This document shows positions 14,843 through 24,332 of a stretch of 64,000 nt of DNA, in pieces. The stretch covers positions 77,484 to 141,483 of the forward strand of contig JAWZSN010000014.1 in the NCBI GenBank assembly GCA_033875255.1, read 5' to 3'. Within the stretch, counting starts at the first letter, position 1, and each line of letters begins with the position of its first letter. This stretch comes from Marinimicrococcus sp033875255 (GTDB taxonomy: Bacteria; Pseudomonadota; Alphaproteobacteria; Geminicoccales; Geminicoccaceae). The translations under genes were made by a program, and so were the position numbers. The notes beneath the pieces are model-generated. The model saw nothing but the letters and a program-made list of their open reading frames with translations. It ran no database searches and had not been told where the DNA came from.

Positions 14843-17116
14843 TCAGTCCACGTAGTATTTGCGGCTGCGCGCATAGTACTGGCCGATGTCGCCATAGCCG
14901 TACTGGGCGTGCCTGGCGAGATCGACCTGGGTGAGCACCGTGCCGGCGATGTCGGCACCGGCCTCGCGCAGGGCGCGCACGCTGTCCTGGGCGGCGCTGG
15001 CCACCGTCTGGTGCCACTGCAGCACGAAGACCACCTTGTCGACCATGATCGAGAGCAGGCGGGCGTCGGTGACGCTGGCGACCGGCGCGGAGTCGAGGAT
15101 CACCAGCTCGTAGCGCTGCCGGCAGGTCTCGAGCAGCTCGCGCAGCTTCTGCGATTCCAAAAGATCCATGGGGTTGGTGGTCTGGGCGCGGATCGGCAGG
15201 AAGTCGAGGCCGGTCTCGGCGTCGTGCTGGATCACCTCCTCGAGCAGCCGGTCGCCGGCCATGTGCTCGACCAGCCCGGCCGGCACCTGCCAGCCCAGCT
15301 CGCGATGCACCGAGGGATGGCGCAGGTCGAGGTCGATCAGCAGCACCTTGCGGTTCGAGCGGGCCGCCAGGGTGGCGAGGCTCACCGCCAGCGTGGTCTT
15401 GCCCTCCTCGGGCAGCGAGGAGGTCACCAGCACCAGCTTGCTGGGCCGGTCGACGCTGCCCAGGCGGATCGCCGTGTAGACCGAGCGGATCGCCTCGCTG
15501 TAGGCCGAGAGCGGCTTGTCGACGAGATATTGGTAGGGCTTCTGGCCGCGCCGCAGGCGCTCGAGCCTGGGCACCAGCGCCAGGGTCGACAGGCCCAGGA
15601 GGGCCTCCACCTCGCGGCTGGAGCGGATGCCCTTGTCGAGCCGCTCGAGAAGCAGCGCCAGGAGCGAGCCGCCGAGCAGCGCCACGGTGAAGCCGCCGAG
15701 GAGGAAGAGCCGCGGGCTCGGGGTCGAGGGCGCGGTCGGCGGGCTCGCCACCGCGACGATCCGGGCGTCCGGCTCGACCAGCTTCTCCTGCTCGCTGGTC
15801 TCCTGGTAGCGCTGCAGAAAGTTCTGGTAGATCTGCCGGCTCGTCTCGGCGCGCCGCTCGAGCTCCTGCAGCTTCACGATCTGCTGCTGGTCCTTGACGT
15901 TCAGGCCCTTGATCCTGTTGAGCTGGCCCTCGATCGTGTTGATGCGCGCCTGCACCACCCGCACGTCGTTCTCGAGGCTGCCGGCGATGCGGGCGATCTC
16001 GGCGTTCACCTTGGCCTGGAGATTGGCCTTGTCGCGCTGGAGCTGCTGCATGCGCGGGTGGCGCGGGCCGAACTGGCTGGCGAGCTCCGCCTCCTGGCGC
16101 AGCAAGGTGGTCTCCTCGGCGCGCAGGGCGATGATCACCGGCGAGCCCACCACGTCGCTCATCACGTCGATGCTGCGGCCGGCGCCGCGCAGCTCGCGCA
16201 CCAGCTGGAGCTTGGCCTGCTTCTCGGCGAGATCGCCGCGGGCCATGATCAGCTCCTTGTTGAGATCGCCCATCTCCTGCTCGGACAGCCGCACCCCCTG
16301 GGTGTCGAGCAGCCCGTTCTCGGCCTTGAAGCGGGCGACCGCCTCGCCGGCCTTCTGGACGTCCTCGCGCATCGATTCGATCCGCCCCTCGAGAAAGCCC
16401 GAGGCGCGGTCGGTGGCGTAGAGCTTGGTCTTGAGCTGGCTGTCCAGATAGACCTCGGCCAGCCGGTTGGCGATCAGCGCCGCCTTCTCTGGCTCCTCGG
16501 CGGTGTAGTTGACGTGGATGACGTAGGAGGCACCGTCATTGGCGATCTCGACCCCGCTGGCGAACCGGTCGACGGCGATCGCCCGGGTGAGCTCGGGCGC
16601 GTCGCTCTCGAGCATCTCCAGGGGCTCGCGGGCCAGCCCGGTGGCGATCAGCCAGCGGTCGGGCATCCACGAGAGCAGCTTGTCGACCGGCTCCTGGAGG
16701 AAGGGCGGCAGCTCGCGCTCCTCCTCCTCGGCCAGCGCCGGGTTGAACTCCGGGTCGTCAAAGAGGCCCAGATCCTCCATCACCCGCACATAATTGGCGC
16801 GCGAGGTGAGGATCGACATCTCGGTGGCCACCGTCGCCTGATCGACGATCAGGCCGGAGAGCACCTTCTTGACGTCGAGGACGTTGGTCTCGCGCGGCTC
16901 GATCACCACCGAGGAGCGGGCGGTGTATTCCGGCACGCGGGTCTTGCCGTAGAGCCAGCCGGCCATGGTGCCGAGGCAGACGCACAGCAGGATCAGCCAT
17001 TTGCGCCGCCACAGCACGCCCATCACGCCCATCACGTCGATGGTGTCGGCGTCGTCGTAGTAAGCTGGCGCAAGCTCGACAGAGCCGCCCTTGGAGGTAC
17101 GAGCGAGTGCTTTCAT
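14843..17116 (-). CDS. Wzc/ExoP-type polysaccharide co-polymerase with BY-kinase domain
   Basis: This 757-residue inner-membrane protein controls exopolysaccharide chain length and export. A Wzz domain opens with a transmembrane helix (LILLCVCLGTMAGWLYG) and continues through periplasmic coiled coil to a second helix (LFLLGGFTVALLGGSLLALL). The cytoplasmic tyrosine kinase has Walker A SSLPEEGKTT (Lys573), Walker A' VLLIDLDLRHP and Walker B LVILDSAPV. The last residues, beginning QYGYGDIGQYY, form a tyrosine cluster for autophosphorylation. Fusion of both domains in one chain is the proteobacterial form. No wzx, wzy or export gene is adjacent. A possible -10 TATTAT lies at 17174-17169. Confidence 0.95.
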   Translation of the reverse strand: MKALARTSKGGSVELAPAYYDDADTIDVMGVMGVLWRRKWLILLCVCLGTMAGWLYGKTRVPEYTARSSVVIEPRETNVLDVKKVLSGLIVDQATVATEMSILTSRANYVRVMEDLGLFDDPEFNPALAEEEERELPPFLQEPVDKLLSWMPDRWLIATGLAREPLEMLESDAPELTRAIAVDRFASGVEIANDGASYVIHVNYTAEEPEKAALIANRLAEVYLDSQLKTKLYATDRASGFLEGRIESMREDVQKAGEAVARFKAENGLLDTQGVRLSEQEMGDLNKELIMARGDLAEKQAKLQLVRELRGAGRSIDVMSDVVGSPVIIALRAEETTLLRQEAELASQFGPRHPRMQQLQRDKANLQAKVNAEIARIAGSLENDVRVVQARINTIEGQLNRIKGLNVKDQQQIVKLQELERRAETSRQIYQNFLQRYQETSEQEKLVEPDARIVAVASPPTAPSTPSPRLFLLGGFTVALLGGSLLALLLERLDKGIRSSREVEALLGLSTLALVPRLERLRRGQKPYQYLVDKPLSAYSEAIRSVYTAIRLGSVDRPSKLVLVTSSLPEEGKTTLAVSLATLAARSNRKVLLIDLDLRHPSVHRELGWQVPAGLVEHMAGDRLLEEVIQHDAETGLDFLPIRAQTTNPMDLLESQKLRELLETCRQRYELVILDSAPVASVTDARLLSIMVDKVVFVLQWHQTVASAAQDSVRALREAGADIAGTVLTQVDLARHAQYGYGDIGQYYARSRKYYVD

Positions 17117-17393
17117 GAGGATCCGACCTGCAGCTTCCTGGCCAAGATGTCGCGAGCTGCGAAGAGGCATAATACTACATGGAACAGCGCCGTCCCGGCA
17201 CGGGTTTCAGGCAGCCGCCATTCGAGGATCTTTGCCATGCGACCATGCCGGCAGCAAGCAAGGGCCATCCGCTCGTCCTGCCGCGACATACCCCGATGCC
17301 CCGGAAAGTCGCCTCGGAAGTGACAGGCCGCCGCCGCCCCGCAGCCGGAGGCCGCAAACCCGGGCCCTGCCACGGGCGACCGGCCTGCCGGCG

Positions 17394-19049
17394 CTATGCC
17401 TCCTCCCGGCGCAGCGCCGCCCTATGCGCGAGGAGCCCCGCGGTCGAGCCGTCGGGCGGCTCCGGCAGCGCCTCGCCGGCCAGGGCGGGGAGGATCCGGG
17501 CGGCGAGCTGCTTGCCGAGCTCGACGCCCCACTGATCGAAACTGTTGATGTTCCAGATCACCCCCTGGACGAACACCTTGTGCTCGTAGAGGGCGATCAG
17601 CGAGCCCAGCCGGTAGGGCGAGAGCTTCTCGTAGAGCAGCGAGCTGGAGGGCCGGTTGCCGGGGAAGACCTTGTGGGGCAGCAGGGCGTCCAGCGCCTCG
17701 CCGGCCAGGCCCTGGGCCGCGAGCTCGGCCCGGGCCTCCTCCCGGCTCTTGCCGAAGGCCAGGGCCGCCGTCTGCGCCAGGAAGTTGGCGAGCAGCTTGT
17801 CGTGATGGTCGCCCAGCGGCGTCAGGCTGCGCGCCGCCGCCAGAAAGTCGCAGGGGATCAGGGACGTGCCCTGGTGGAGGAGCTGGAAGAAGGCGTGCTG
17901 GCCGTTGGTGCCGGGCTCGCCCCAGACCACCGGGCCGGTGCGATAATCGACGGCGCGACCGTCGCGGTCGACCGACTTGCCGTTGCTTTCCATGTCGAGC
18001 TGCTGGAGATGGGCGGCGAACCGGTGGAGATTCTGGTCGTAGGGCAGCACCGCATGGCTGCTTGCGCCCAGAAAATCAGTGTACCAGACCCCGAGAAGCC
18101 CCATCAGCACCGGCATGTTGCGCTCGAGCGGCGTCTCCTGGAAATGCCGGTCCATGGCGTAGGCGCCGTCGAGCAGCTCCTCGAACCGGGCAAAGCCCAG
18201 ATGGAGCGCTATCGGCAGGCCGATCGCCGACCACAGCGAGTAGCGCCCGCCGACCCAGTCCCAAAAACCGAACATGTGGGCGGGGTCGATGCCGAAGGCC
18301 TTGACCTTCTCCTCGTTGGTGGAGACCGCCACGAAGTGCCGGGCGACGGCCGCCTCCTGCCCGCCCATGCGCTCCACCAGCCAGCGCCGGGCGCTCTGGG
18401 CGTTGGTCATGGTCTCCTGGGTGGTGAAGGTCTTGGAGGCGACGATGAAGAGGGTGCGCTCGGCATCGAGCCCGGCCAGGGTGCGCACGAGATCACCCGG
18501 GTCGACATTGCTCACGAAATGGACGCGGCGGCCGGGCTCGGCAAAAGGCGCCAGGGCCTCGCAGACCATGCGCGGGCCGAGATCGGAGCCGCCGATGCCG
18601 ATATTGACCATGTCGGTCAGAGGCTGGCCGGTAAAGCCCTTGCGGCGGAAGCTGCGGACCTCCTCGCAAAACTCCTTCATCCGGGCCAGGACCGCCCGGA
18701 CCTCCGGCATGACGTCCCGGCCATCGACCACGACCGGCGTGGCGGCGCGATGGCGCAGGGCGGTGTGCAGCACCGCCCGCCCCTCGCTGGCATTGATCTT
18801 CCGGCCGGCGACCATGCGCTGGCGCCAGCCTTCCACATCGCGCTCGCGGGCGAGCTCGAGGAGCAGGCGCAGGGTCTCGCCGGTCGCCAGATGCTTGGAA
18901 TAGTCGAGCAGCAGGTCCTCGAAACGGCAGGAGAAGCGCTCGAAGCGACCCCCATCGGCGGCGAACAGGTCGCGCAGCGACCAGCCGCGGGCCAGCGCGG
19001 CATGCGCGGCCAGGGCCTGCCAGGAAGCGGAAGCGGTCAGGCTGGACAA
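17394..19049 (-). CDS. pgi: Glucose-6-phosphate isomerase
   Basis: The 551-residue length matches the family. Signature regions are DMVNIGIGGSDLGPRMVCEA, FIVASKTFTTQETMTNAQSA, GRYSLWSAIGLPIALHLGF, and GVIWNINSFDQWGVELGKQL near the C-terminus. It interconverts glucose-6-phosphate and fructose-6-phosphate in the cytoplasm, linking glycolysis to the glycogen and sugar-nucleotide genes in this window. It is monocistronic on the minus strand. Confidence 0.97.
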   Translation of the reverse strand: MSSLTASASWQALAAHAALARGWSLRDLFAADGGRFERFSCRFEDLLLDYSKHLATGETLRLLLELARERDVEGWRQRMVAGRKINASEGRAVLHTALRHRAATPVVVDGRDVMPEVRAVLARMKEFCEEVRSFRRKGFTGQPLTDMVNIGIGGSDLGPRMVCEALAPFAEPGRRVHFVSNVDPGDLVRTLAGLDAERTLFIVASKTFTTQETMTNAQSARRWLVERMGGQEAAVARHFVAVSTNEEKVKAFGIDPAHMFGFWDWVGGRYSLWSAIGLPIALHLGFARFEELLDGAYAMDRHFQETPLERNMPVLMGLLGVWYTDFLGASSHAVLPYDQNLHRFAAHLQQLDMESNGKSVDRDGRAVDYRTGPVVWGEPGTNGQHAFFQLLHQGTSLIPCDFLAAARSLTPLGDHHDKLLANFLAQTAALAFGKSREEARAELAAQGLAGEALDALLPHKVFPGNRPSSSLLYEKLSPYRLGSLIALYEHKVFVQGVIWNINSFDQWGVELGKQLAARILPALAGEALPEPPDGSTAGLLAHRAALRREEA

Positions 19050-19103
19050 GGCGGCAAGTCTCCGCTCGGTTCTTGCTCGATGGCCGGCGCCGGGCGACAG
19101 GAC

Positions 19104-19469
19104 TCAGCCGCGCGGGGCAAAACCCGCTACCGCCGTCAAAAGCTCGCTCTCGTTGAACGGTTTGGGCAGCACCGGCGCCCCGTCATGACCGGGCGGCAGC
19201 TCGGAGGCGCCGTAGCCCGACAGGAACAGGAACGGCACGCCCCGCGCGGCGAGCGCATTGGCCAGCTCGGTCACCTTCTCGCCCTGCAGGTTGATGTCGA
19301 GCAGGGCGCCGTCCAGCGTCTCGCTGCCCGCCAGCGCCAGTCCCTCTGCGACGCTTCCGGCCGGTCCCACCACCGTATGGCCCGCCCGCTCGAGAAGTCC
19401 CTGCAGGTCAAAGGCGATCAGAAACTCGTCCTCGACAACGAGCAGCCGCTTGCCCTCGGCCTCACTCAC
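19104..19469 (-). CDS. Single-domain response regulator (CheY-like receiver)
   Basis: The protein has 121 residues from GTG 19469, preferred because GGAGG lies 7 nt upstream and the receiver begins at the usual distance (KRLLVVEDEFLIAFDL). The acidic pocket is Glu13-Asp14, the phosphoacceptor is Asp58 (LLDINLQGE) and the conserved Lys is Lys103 (LPKPF). There is no output domain. No histidine kinase is in the window. Receivers of this type in alphaproteobacteria often work with HWE kinases, which I cannot test here. Confidence 0.88.
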   Translation of the reverse strand: MSEAEGKRLLVVEDEFLIAFDLQGLLERAGHTVVGPAGSVAEGLALAGSETLDGALLDINLQGEKVTELANALAARGVPFLFLSGYGASELPPGHDGAPVLPKPFNESELLTAVAGFAPRG

Positions 19470-19587
19470 ACCCGGTCCTCCATCCCCCGCCGGCACCCCG
19501 CGCCGGCTGCCCGCGAGTATAAGCGGTTTCGGCGAGGGCACCATTGCCCTTGCTCCTCGACATCCTGCGTTCATGCGTTCGGCGGGA

Positions 19588-19884
19588 TCAGCGGGAGACG
19601 AGCTTGAAGAAACGGCTGGTGGAGCCGTCACTGGTCTTCTCCTGGTAGAGAAAAGCCAACTTGTTCGCCTCGAAGATCTCGAAGAACTCGGCCCACGAGA
19701 TCGTCTCGAGACCGGGTGCGTCTCCCGTCCCCTCGAAATCGATTCGCAGGACGCCTCCGGCCTCGCCAGGACCTGCGGCGCCTTCGTCGCGATGCGTGGC
19801 CGCCACCACGGCGGGGCGGCCGCCACGCTCCTCGGTCCAGCGCTTGATGGCGGCGTGGTCGGTGGTGGTCCGGCTCTCGCTCAT
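19588..19884 (-). CDS. Conserved small protein of unknown function
   Basis: This 98-residue soluble protein begins MSESRTTTDHAAIKRWTEER. It contains GGVLRIDF and ISWAEFFEIFEANKLAFLYQ, and ends SRFFKLVSR. Similar small proteins are common in alphaproteobacteria and have sometimes been labelled as branching-enzyme fragments, but there is no catalytic barrel here, so that name should not be used. It lies 61 bp after the UDP-glucuronate decarboxylase gene in the same orientation. Confidence 0.75.
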   Translation of the reverse strand: MSESRTTTDHAAIKRWTEERGGRPAVVAATHRDEGAAGPGEAGGVLRIDFEGTGDAPGLETISWAEFFEIFEANKLAFLYQEKTSDGSTSRFFKLVSR

Positions 19885-19945
19885 GGTCCTTCCCTCGGCT
19901 TCCGGCTGCGCGCGCCGACACCGGCTCCTGCCCGGCGCGCGCTTC

Positions 19946-20989
19946 CTAGAACGGCTGGCCGAGGGCCGCGTTCCCGAGGGCAGCGCCGTCGAGAGGGGCG
20001 GGCACGCGCGGGCGGGCGGGAGCGGGCGCGGCCGGCCGCAGCCGCTCGGCGAAATGCGCCACGGTGCGGGCGAGACCCTCCTCGAGCCCGACCCGCGGGG
20101 TCCAGCCCAGAAGGGCGCGGGCGCGCTCGATCTCCGGGCGGCGGCGGCGCGGGTCGTCGACAGGCAGCGGATGGAAGACGAGGGGCGAGGCGGAGCCGGT
20201 GAGCGCGAGCACCCGGCGGGCCACCTCGATCACCGGCAGCTCCTCGGGATTGCCGAGATTGATCGGGCCGGTGATGCCGGGCTCGCTCTCCATCAGCGCC
20301 ACGAGCGCCCGGACCATGTCGTCGACATAACAGAAGGAGCGGGTCTGGCGGCCCTCGCCGTGCACCGTGAGCGGCTCGCCGCGGAGCGCCTGGACCACGA
20401 AGTTGGAGACGATCCGCCCGTCCTCGGGGTGCATGCGCGGCCCGTAGGTGTTGAAGATCCGCGCCACCTTGATGTCCACGCCGTGCTGGCGGTGGAAATC
20501 GAAGAACAGCGTCTCGGCGGCCCGCTTGCCCTCGTCGTAGCAGGCGCGCGGCCCGATCGGGTTGACATTGCCCCAGTAGCCCTCGGCCTGCGGGTGCAGC
20601 TCGGGATCGCCATAGACCTCGCTGGTCGAGGCCTGGAGGATCCGGGCCCCGGTGGTCCGCGCCAGCTCCAGCAGGTGCAGGGCGCCCATGACGCTGGTCT
20701 TGAGGGTGTGGACCGGGTCGCGCTGGTAGTGCACCGGCGAGGCCGGGCAGGCGAGATTGCAGATTACATCGGGGCGCAGGCCGGCGGGCAGCGGCTGGGC
20801 CACGTCGTGCTCCACCATGGAGAAGCGCGGCTCACCGGCGAGGGCGGCGAGATTGGCGGGGCTGCCGGTCTCGAAATTGTCCAGGCAGACCGCCCGGTGC
20901 CCCAGGGCCAGCAGCGCCTCGCACAGATGCGAGCCGATGAACCCGGCGCCGCCGGTGACGAGGATGGTGCGGGGCCGGTGCTGGGGCAT
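19946..20989 (-). CDS. UDP-glucuronate decarboxylase (UDP-xylose synthase, SDR)
   Basis: The protein has 347 residues. The NAD-binding motif is LVTGGAGFIGSH. Family hallmarks are NLACPASPVHYQ, the GNVNPIGPRACYDEGKRAAE segment with the catalytic Tyr-x-x-x-Lys (YDEGK), and RIFNTYGPRMHPEDGRIVSN. These separate it from dTDP-glucose dehydratases. It converts UDP-glucuronate to UDP-xylose. It is the last gene of the glycan operon, 24 bp after the preceding glycosyltransferase, so it probably supplies xylosyl donor to one of them. A proline/alanine-rich 40-residue tail follows the domain. Confidence 0.92.
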   Translation of the reverse strand: MPQHRPRTILVTGGAGFIGSHLCEALLALGHRAVCLDNFETGSPANLAALAGEPRFSMVEHDVAQPLPAGLRPDVICNLACPASPVHYQRDPVHTLKTSVMGALHLLELARTTGARILQASTSEVYGDPELHPQAEGYWGNVNPIGPRACYDEGKRAAETLFFDFHRQHGVDIKVARIFNTYGPRMHPEDGRIVSNFVVQALRGEPLTVHGEGRQTRSFCYVDDMVRALVALMESEPGITGPINLGNPEELPVIEVARRVLALTGSASPLVFHPLPVDDPRRRRPEIERARALLGWTPRVGLEEGLARTVAHFAERLRPAAPAPARPRVPAPLDGAALGNAALGQPF

Positions 20990-21013
20990 CGCTGCTGCTC
21001 CTCGGGTCAGGGG

Positions 21014-22105
21014 TCAGGCGGCCGGACGGCCGGTGCGGGGGCGCTGGCGGCGCGCCTCCTCGAGCCAGGTCTCGAGCTCGCCGGCCCGCGCCTCGGCACC
21101 ATGCACGCCCAGCACCCGCGCCCGGGCGGCGGCACCGATGGCGCGGCGGCGCTCCTCGGGCAGATCGCGCAGCAGGGCCACCACCTCCTCCGGCCCGTCG
21201 ACCAGCAGGATCTCCTCGCCCGGACGGAAGAGCTCCTCGATGCCGGGCCAGCGGTCGCTGATCACCGGCACGCCGCAGGCCGCCGCCTCGAAGAGGCGCA
21301 CGCTGGGGGCATGGCCTGCCGCGCGCATGTCGGCGCGGGTGATGTTGAGGGTGAAGCGCTGGGCTCCGTAGAAGCCGGGATGGTCGGCAGGCGGCAGGTG
21401 CTCGGTGCGCTCGACATTGGCGGGCCAGGCGATCCCGGCCGGATATTGCGGCCCGGCCACGGCGAAGCGCAGCTCCGGGCAGCGCCGCGCCGGCTCCAGG
21501 AGCAGGGAATCGAGGCCCGGCTGGCGGTCGGCGCTGTAGGTGCCCAGATAGCCCAGCGCCAGGCGGGGCTCCTCGCCGGTGGGCCGGTAGGCGTCGGTGT
21601 CCACCGAGCAGTAGAGCGGCCTCGCGGCTCGCGCTCCCCAGACCTTCTCCAGCCGCTCCAGCACCGGTCCGCCGGTGAAGGAGAGGTAGAGGTCGAAGCC
21701 CGGGATCAGGCCCGGCGCCAGATAGGGGCACTCGCCCCGCTCCAGGGCCGCCAGGGTCACCGGCGTGTCGATGTCGTAGAACGCGGTGACGCCGCGCGCG
21801 GTGGCGCAGGCCCAGGCGGCCACCTCGATCCCGTCGGGGACGTAGGAGCCCACCATCACCGCGTCGGCCTCCGCCACGAGGCCGGCGAAACGCTCCTTGA
21901 GCTCGTCCCGGCCCCCATAAAGGAAGGTCCGGCAGAAGGCCGGCTCGGGCAGGTCGCGGTTGGCGGCGTACCAAGGCACGTCGCGCTCGAGGAAGACCAC
22001 CTCGTGGCCGCGCGCCGCCATGCCCTTGAGGAGCGCGCGGAAGGTGGTGGCGTGGCCGTTGCCCCAGGAGGAGGTGATGCTCAGGCCCAAGACCACGAGC
22101 CTCAT
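21014..22105 (-). CDS. CgeB-like GT-B glycosyltransferase
   Basis: The protein has 363 residues from ATG 22105. It begins MRLVVLGLSITSSWGNGHAT, the look of proteins that bind the acceptor in an N-terminal Rossmann fold. The donor-binding C-terminal domain has LGYLGTYSADRQPGLDSLLL and APSVRLFEAAACGVPVISDRW, as in CgeB/DUF3880-type GT-B enzymes. The motif FYDIDTPVTLAALERG recurs in the neighbouring paralogue as FWDVDAPATLESVEK. It overlaps the next gene upstream by 4 bp (ATGA). The sugar specificity is unknown. Confidence 0.82.
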   Translation of the reverse strand: MRLVVLGLSITSSWGNGHATTFRALLKGMAARGHEVVFLERDVPWYAANRDLPEPAFCRTFLYGGRDELKERFAGLVAEADAVMVGSYVPDGIEVAAWACATARGVTAFYDIDTPVTLAALERGECPYLAPGLIPGFDLYLSFTGGPVLERLEKVWGARAARPLYCSVDTDAYRPTGEEPRLALGYLGTYSADRQPGLDSLLLEPARRCPELRFAVAGPQYPAGIAWPANVERTEHLPPADHPGFYGAQRFTLNITRADMRAAGHAPSVRLFEAAACGVPVISDRWPGIEELFRPGEEILLVDGPEEVVALLRDLPEERRRAIGAAARARVLGVHGAEARAGELETWLEEARRQRPRTGRPAA

Positions 22106-23184
22106 GCCGCCGCCTCCCGCCCGCGCCCCTCGAGCACCGCCTCGCACAAGGCGGCGCGCTGCTCGTAGGTGTGGTGGGCCAGAACCCGCCGCCGCGCCGC
22201 CTCGCCGATGGCCCGCGCACGCCCGCGGTCGAGCCCCGCCAGATGCGCCGCCACCTTCGCCCCGTCCTGGGCCACCAGCACCTCGCGGCCGGGCTCGAGG
22301 AAGGTCTCGATCCCCTCCCAGGCGTCGCTGATGAGGCAGGCGCCGGCACCGGCCGCCTCGAACACCCGGGTGGGCGGCGAGAAGCCGTAGCGGGCCATGC
22401 TGGCGCGGTTGACGTTGAGGACTGCCAGGCCCGAGCAGTTGAAGCCGTTGTGCCGGGCGGTGGGCACGTGGCCGATGGCCCGGACGTTGGCGGGCAGCGC
22501 CTTGTCCTCCCAGCCGGCCCCGCCCAGGAGGAAGGAGCGCTCGGGCAGGCGCCGGGCAGCGTCGAGGAAGAACGCCTCCACCCTGGCCTCGCGGTCGGGC
22601 AGGCGGTTGCCCAGGAAGCCCAGATCGGCATCGAGGGCCGGATCGGGCTGGACGGGATGGTGGGTGGCGGGATCGAGGGCATTGTAGACCGGCACGCAGC
22701 GCCGCGCCCCCAGCCGCTCATAGGCGCGCACCACGGGATCGCCGCCGCCATAGGTGAGCACCAGGTCGTAGCGCGGGACGAGGCCGCGGAACGGGTTGTC
22801 CGGGTCCTTCTCGACGCTCTCCAGGGTGGCCGGCGCGTCGACGTCCCAGAAGGCAACGATGCTGCCCTCGCGGCGCAGCGAGAGCACCGCCCCCTCGAGC
22901 TCGGCGTCGAACACCCCCACCCCGCTCGCCTTGACGATCACGTCGTGGCCGGCCGCGGTCTCCAGGGCCCGGCCCATGCCCGCCTCATCGGCCGGCCAGA
23001 CCACCACCCGGGCCCACTCGGGATCGGGGATGTCGCGGTGCTGCTGGCGGCCGAAGGCGTCGGGCTCGAGGAAGGTGATGGCGTGGCCGCGCCGCGCCAG
23101 CGCCCCAAGAAGCCCGCGATAATAGGTGGCGGCCCCGTTCCAGTAGGACGAGACGAGGCTCGAGCCGATGAAGGCTAGGCGCAT
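22102..23184 (-). CDS. CgeB-like GT-B glycosyltransferase (paralogue)
   Basis: The protein has 360 residues from ATG 23184. It parallels the 21014-22105 protein throughout: MRLAFIGSSLVSSYWNGAAT, HAITFLEPD, FWDVDAPATLESVEKDPDNP, DLGFLGNRLPDREARVEAFF, and SPPTRVFEAAGAGACLISDAW. The two are likely products of duplication acting at successive transfer steps. It overlaps the upstream gene by 10 bp and the downstream one by 4 bp. Donor and acceptor are unknown. Confidence 0.82.
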   Translation of the reverse strand: MRLAFIGSSLVSSYWNGAATYYRGLLGALARRGHAITFLEPDAFGRQQHRDIPDPEWARVVVWPADEAGMGRALETAAGHDVIVKASGVGVFDAELEGAVLSLRREGSIVAFWDVDAPATLESVEKDPDNPFRGLVPRYDLVLTYGGGDPVVRAYERLGARRCVPVYNALDPATHHPVQPDPALDADLGFLGNRLPDREARVEAFFLDAARRLPERSFLLGGAGWEDKALPANVRAIGHVPTARHNGFNCSGLAVLNVNRASMARYGFSPPTRVFEAAGAGACLISDAWEGIETFLEPGREVLVAQDGAKVAAHLAGLDRGRARAIGEAARRRVLAHHTYEQRAALCEAVLEGRGREAAA

Positions 23185-24332
23185 CGGCGCTTCTCCTCTC
23201 CCGCGGCCGCAGGGCCGGCGATTTCCTCGTGCCTGCCGGCCGCGGGGCCGGCGATCTCGGCATGAATGTCCAAAAGCTCGGCCACCCGGTGGGCGCAGCT
23301 GTGGCGCTCGCGGATCGCGGCGAGGCCGGTGGCAACCAGCTCCTGGCGCAGCGCCTCGTCGGTGAGCACGTCGCGCAGCTGGCGGGTCATCTCGTCGCCG
23401 TTGCGGGCGGTGAGCCAGGCGCCCTCGGGAAAGAGCCCCTCCTCGTCGCGCCAGGGGGCGCAGACCAGCGGGATCCCGCAGGCCAGGGCCTCGAACACGC
23501 GGATGGTGGGAATGCCCGGCAGCATCGCCACGTAGGGCCGGCGCGGCACGTGCACGGTGACGCGGTGCCGGGCGAAGACGCGCGGCGCCTCGTGGTTGGG
23601 GAGCCAGCCCTGGTAGACCAGGCCGCTCTCCTCCAGCGCCGCCAGCGCGTCCGCCGGGTAGCGGACGCCGTGCACGGTGGCATCGAGCCCCAGCCGGCGC
23701 ACCGGCTCCAGCAGGAACTCGCCCAGCTCGACGCTGCGCTCGCCGTCGCCCCAGTTGCCGATCCACACGAGATCACCCACCGGGGCGATCTCCGGCATGG
23801 GCCGGAAGAGCGCGGTGTCGGCGGCCTCGTGCCAGACCCAGGCCCGCCGTCCCCAGCCGCGCTCCAGATAGCGCTCCCGCAGCACCGCGCCGAAGGCCAG
23901 CACGCCGTCATAGGCCTCGAGCTCGAAGGCGCCGATGGCCTCCGGCTCGCTCACCGCGCGGTGGTGGGTGTCGTGGAAGAGCAGCACGTAGCGCCCGCCC
24001 CGGGCCCGGTGCCGGCCCACCGCCGCCACCAGCCCGGGCGGGTTCCATTCGTGCACCAGCACGAGATCGGCCCCCTCCAGCGCCGCGTCGAGGTCGGGCA
24101 GCTCCCCCTCGTAGAGGACCGGCTCCATGCCGGGACACGCGGCCCGCCAGCCCTCCAGCGCCGCCTCGCCGTGGTCGCGCACGAGGTTCTGGCGGCTCCA
24201 GCCGGCGGCCGGCTCGAGGACGCGGACCTCGTGGCCGAGTCCCGCCAGCTCGCGCACCACGCCGCGCAGGAAATGGGCGTTGCCGTGGTTCCAGCAGGAG
24301 GCCAGGGAGTGGCAGAAGATCACGACCCTCAT
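23175..24332 (-). CDS. CgeB-like GT-B glycosyltransferase (third paralogue)
   Basis: The protein has 385 residues. It begins MRVVIFCHSLASCWNHGNAH, with LLFHDTHHRAVSEPEAIGAF in the N-terminal fold and LVWIGNWGDGERSVELGEFL and GIPTIRVFEALACGIPLVCA in the donor-binding domain. It is more distant from the other two paralogues. The C-terminus contains a short direct repeat, EIAGPAAGRHEEIAGPAAAG, beyond the fold. It overlaps both flanking genes by a few base pairs, so it belongs to the same operon. Confidence 0.82.
   Translation of the reverse strand: MRVVIFCHSLASCWNHGNAHFLRGVVRELAGLGHEVRVLEPAAGWSRQNLVRDHGEAALEGWRAACPGMEPVLYEGELPDLDAALEGADLVLVHEWNPPGLVAAVGRHRARGGRYVLLFHDTHHRAVSEPEAIGAFELEAYDGVLAFGAVLRERYLERGWGRRAWVWHEAADTALFRPMPEIAPVGDLVWIGNWGDGERSVELGEFLLEPVRRLGLDATVHGVRYPADALAALEESGLVYQGWLPNHEAPRVFARHRVTVHVPRRPYVAMLPGIPTIRVFEALACGIPLVCAPWRDEEGLFPEGAWLTARNGDEMTRQLRDVLTDEALRQELVATGLAAIRERHSCAHRVAELLDIHAEIAGPAAGRHEEIAGPAAAGEEKRRCA

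Noticed and set aside
19588..19884. Naming the small protein a glycogen branching enzyme
   Set aside because: At 98 residues without any GH13/GH57 motif it cannot be a branching enzyme; the label would be a propagated annotation error.
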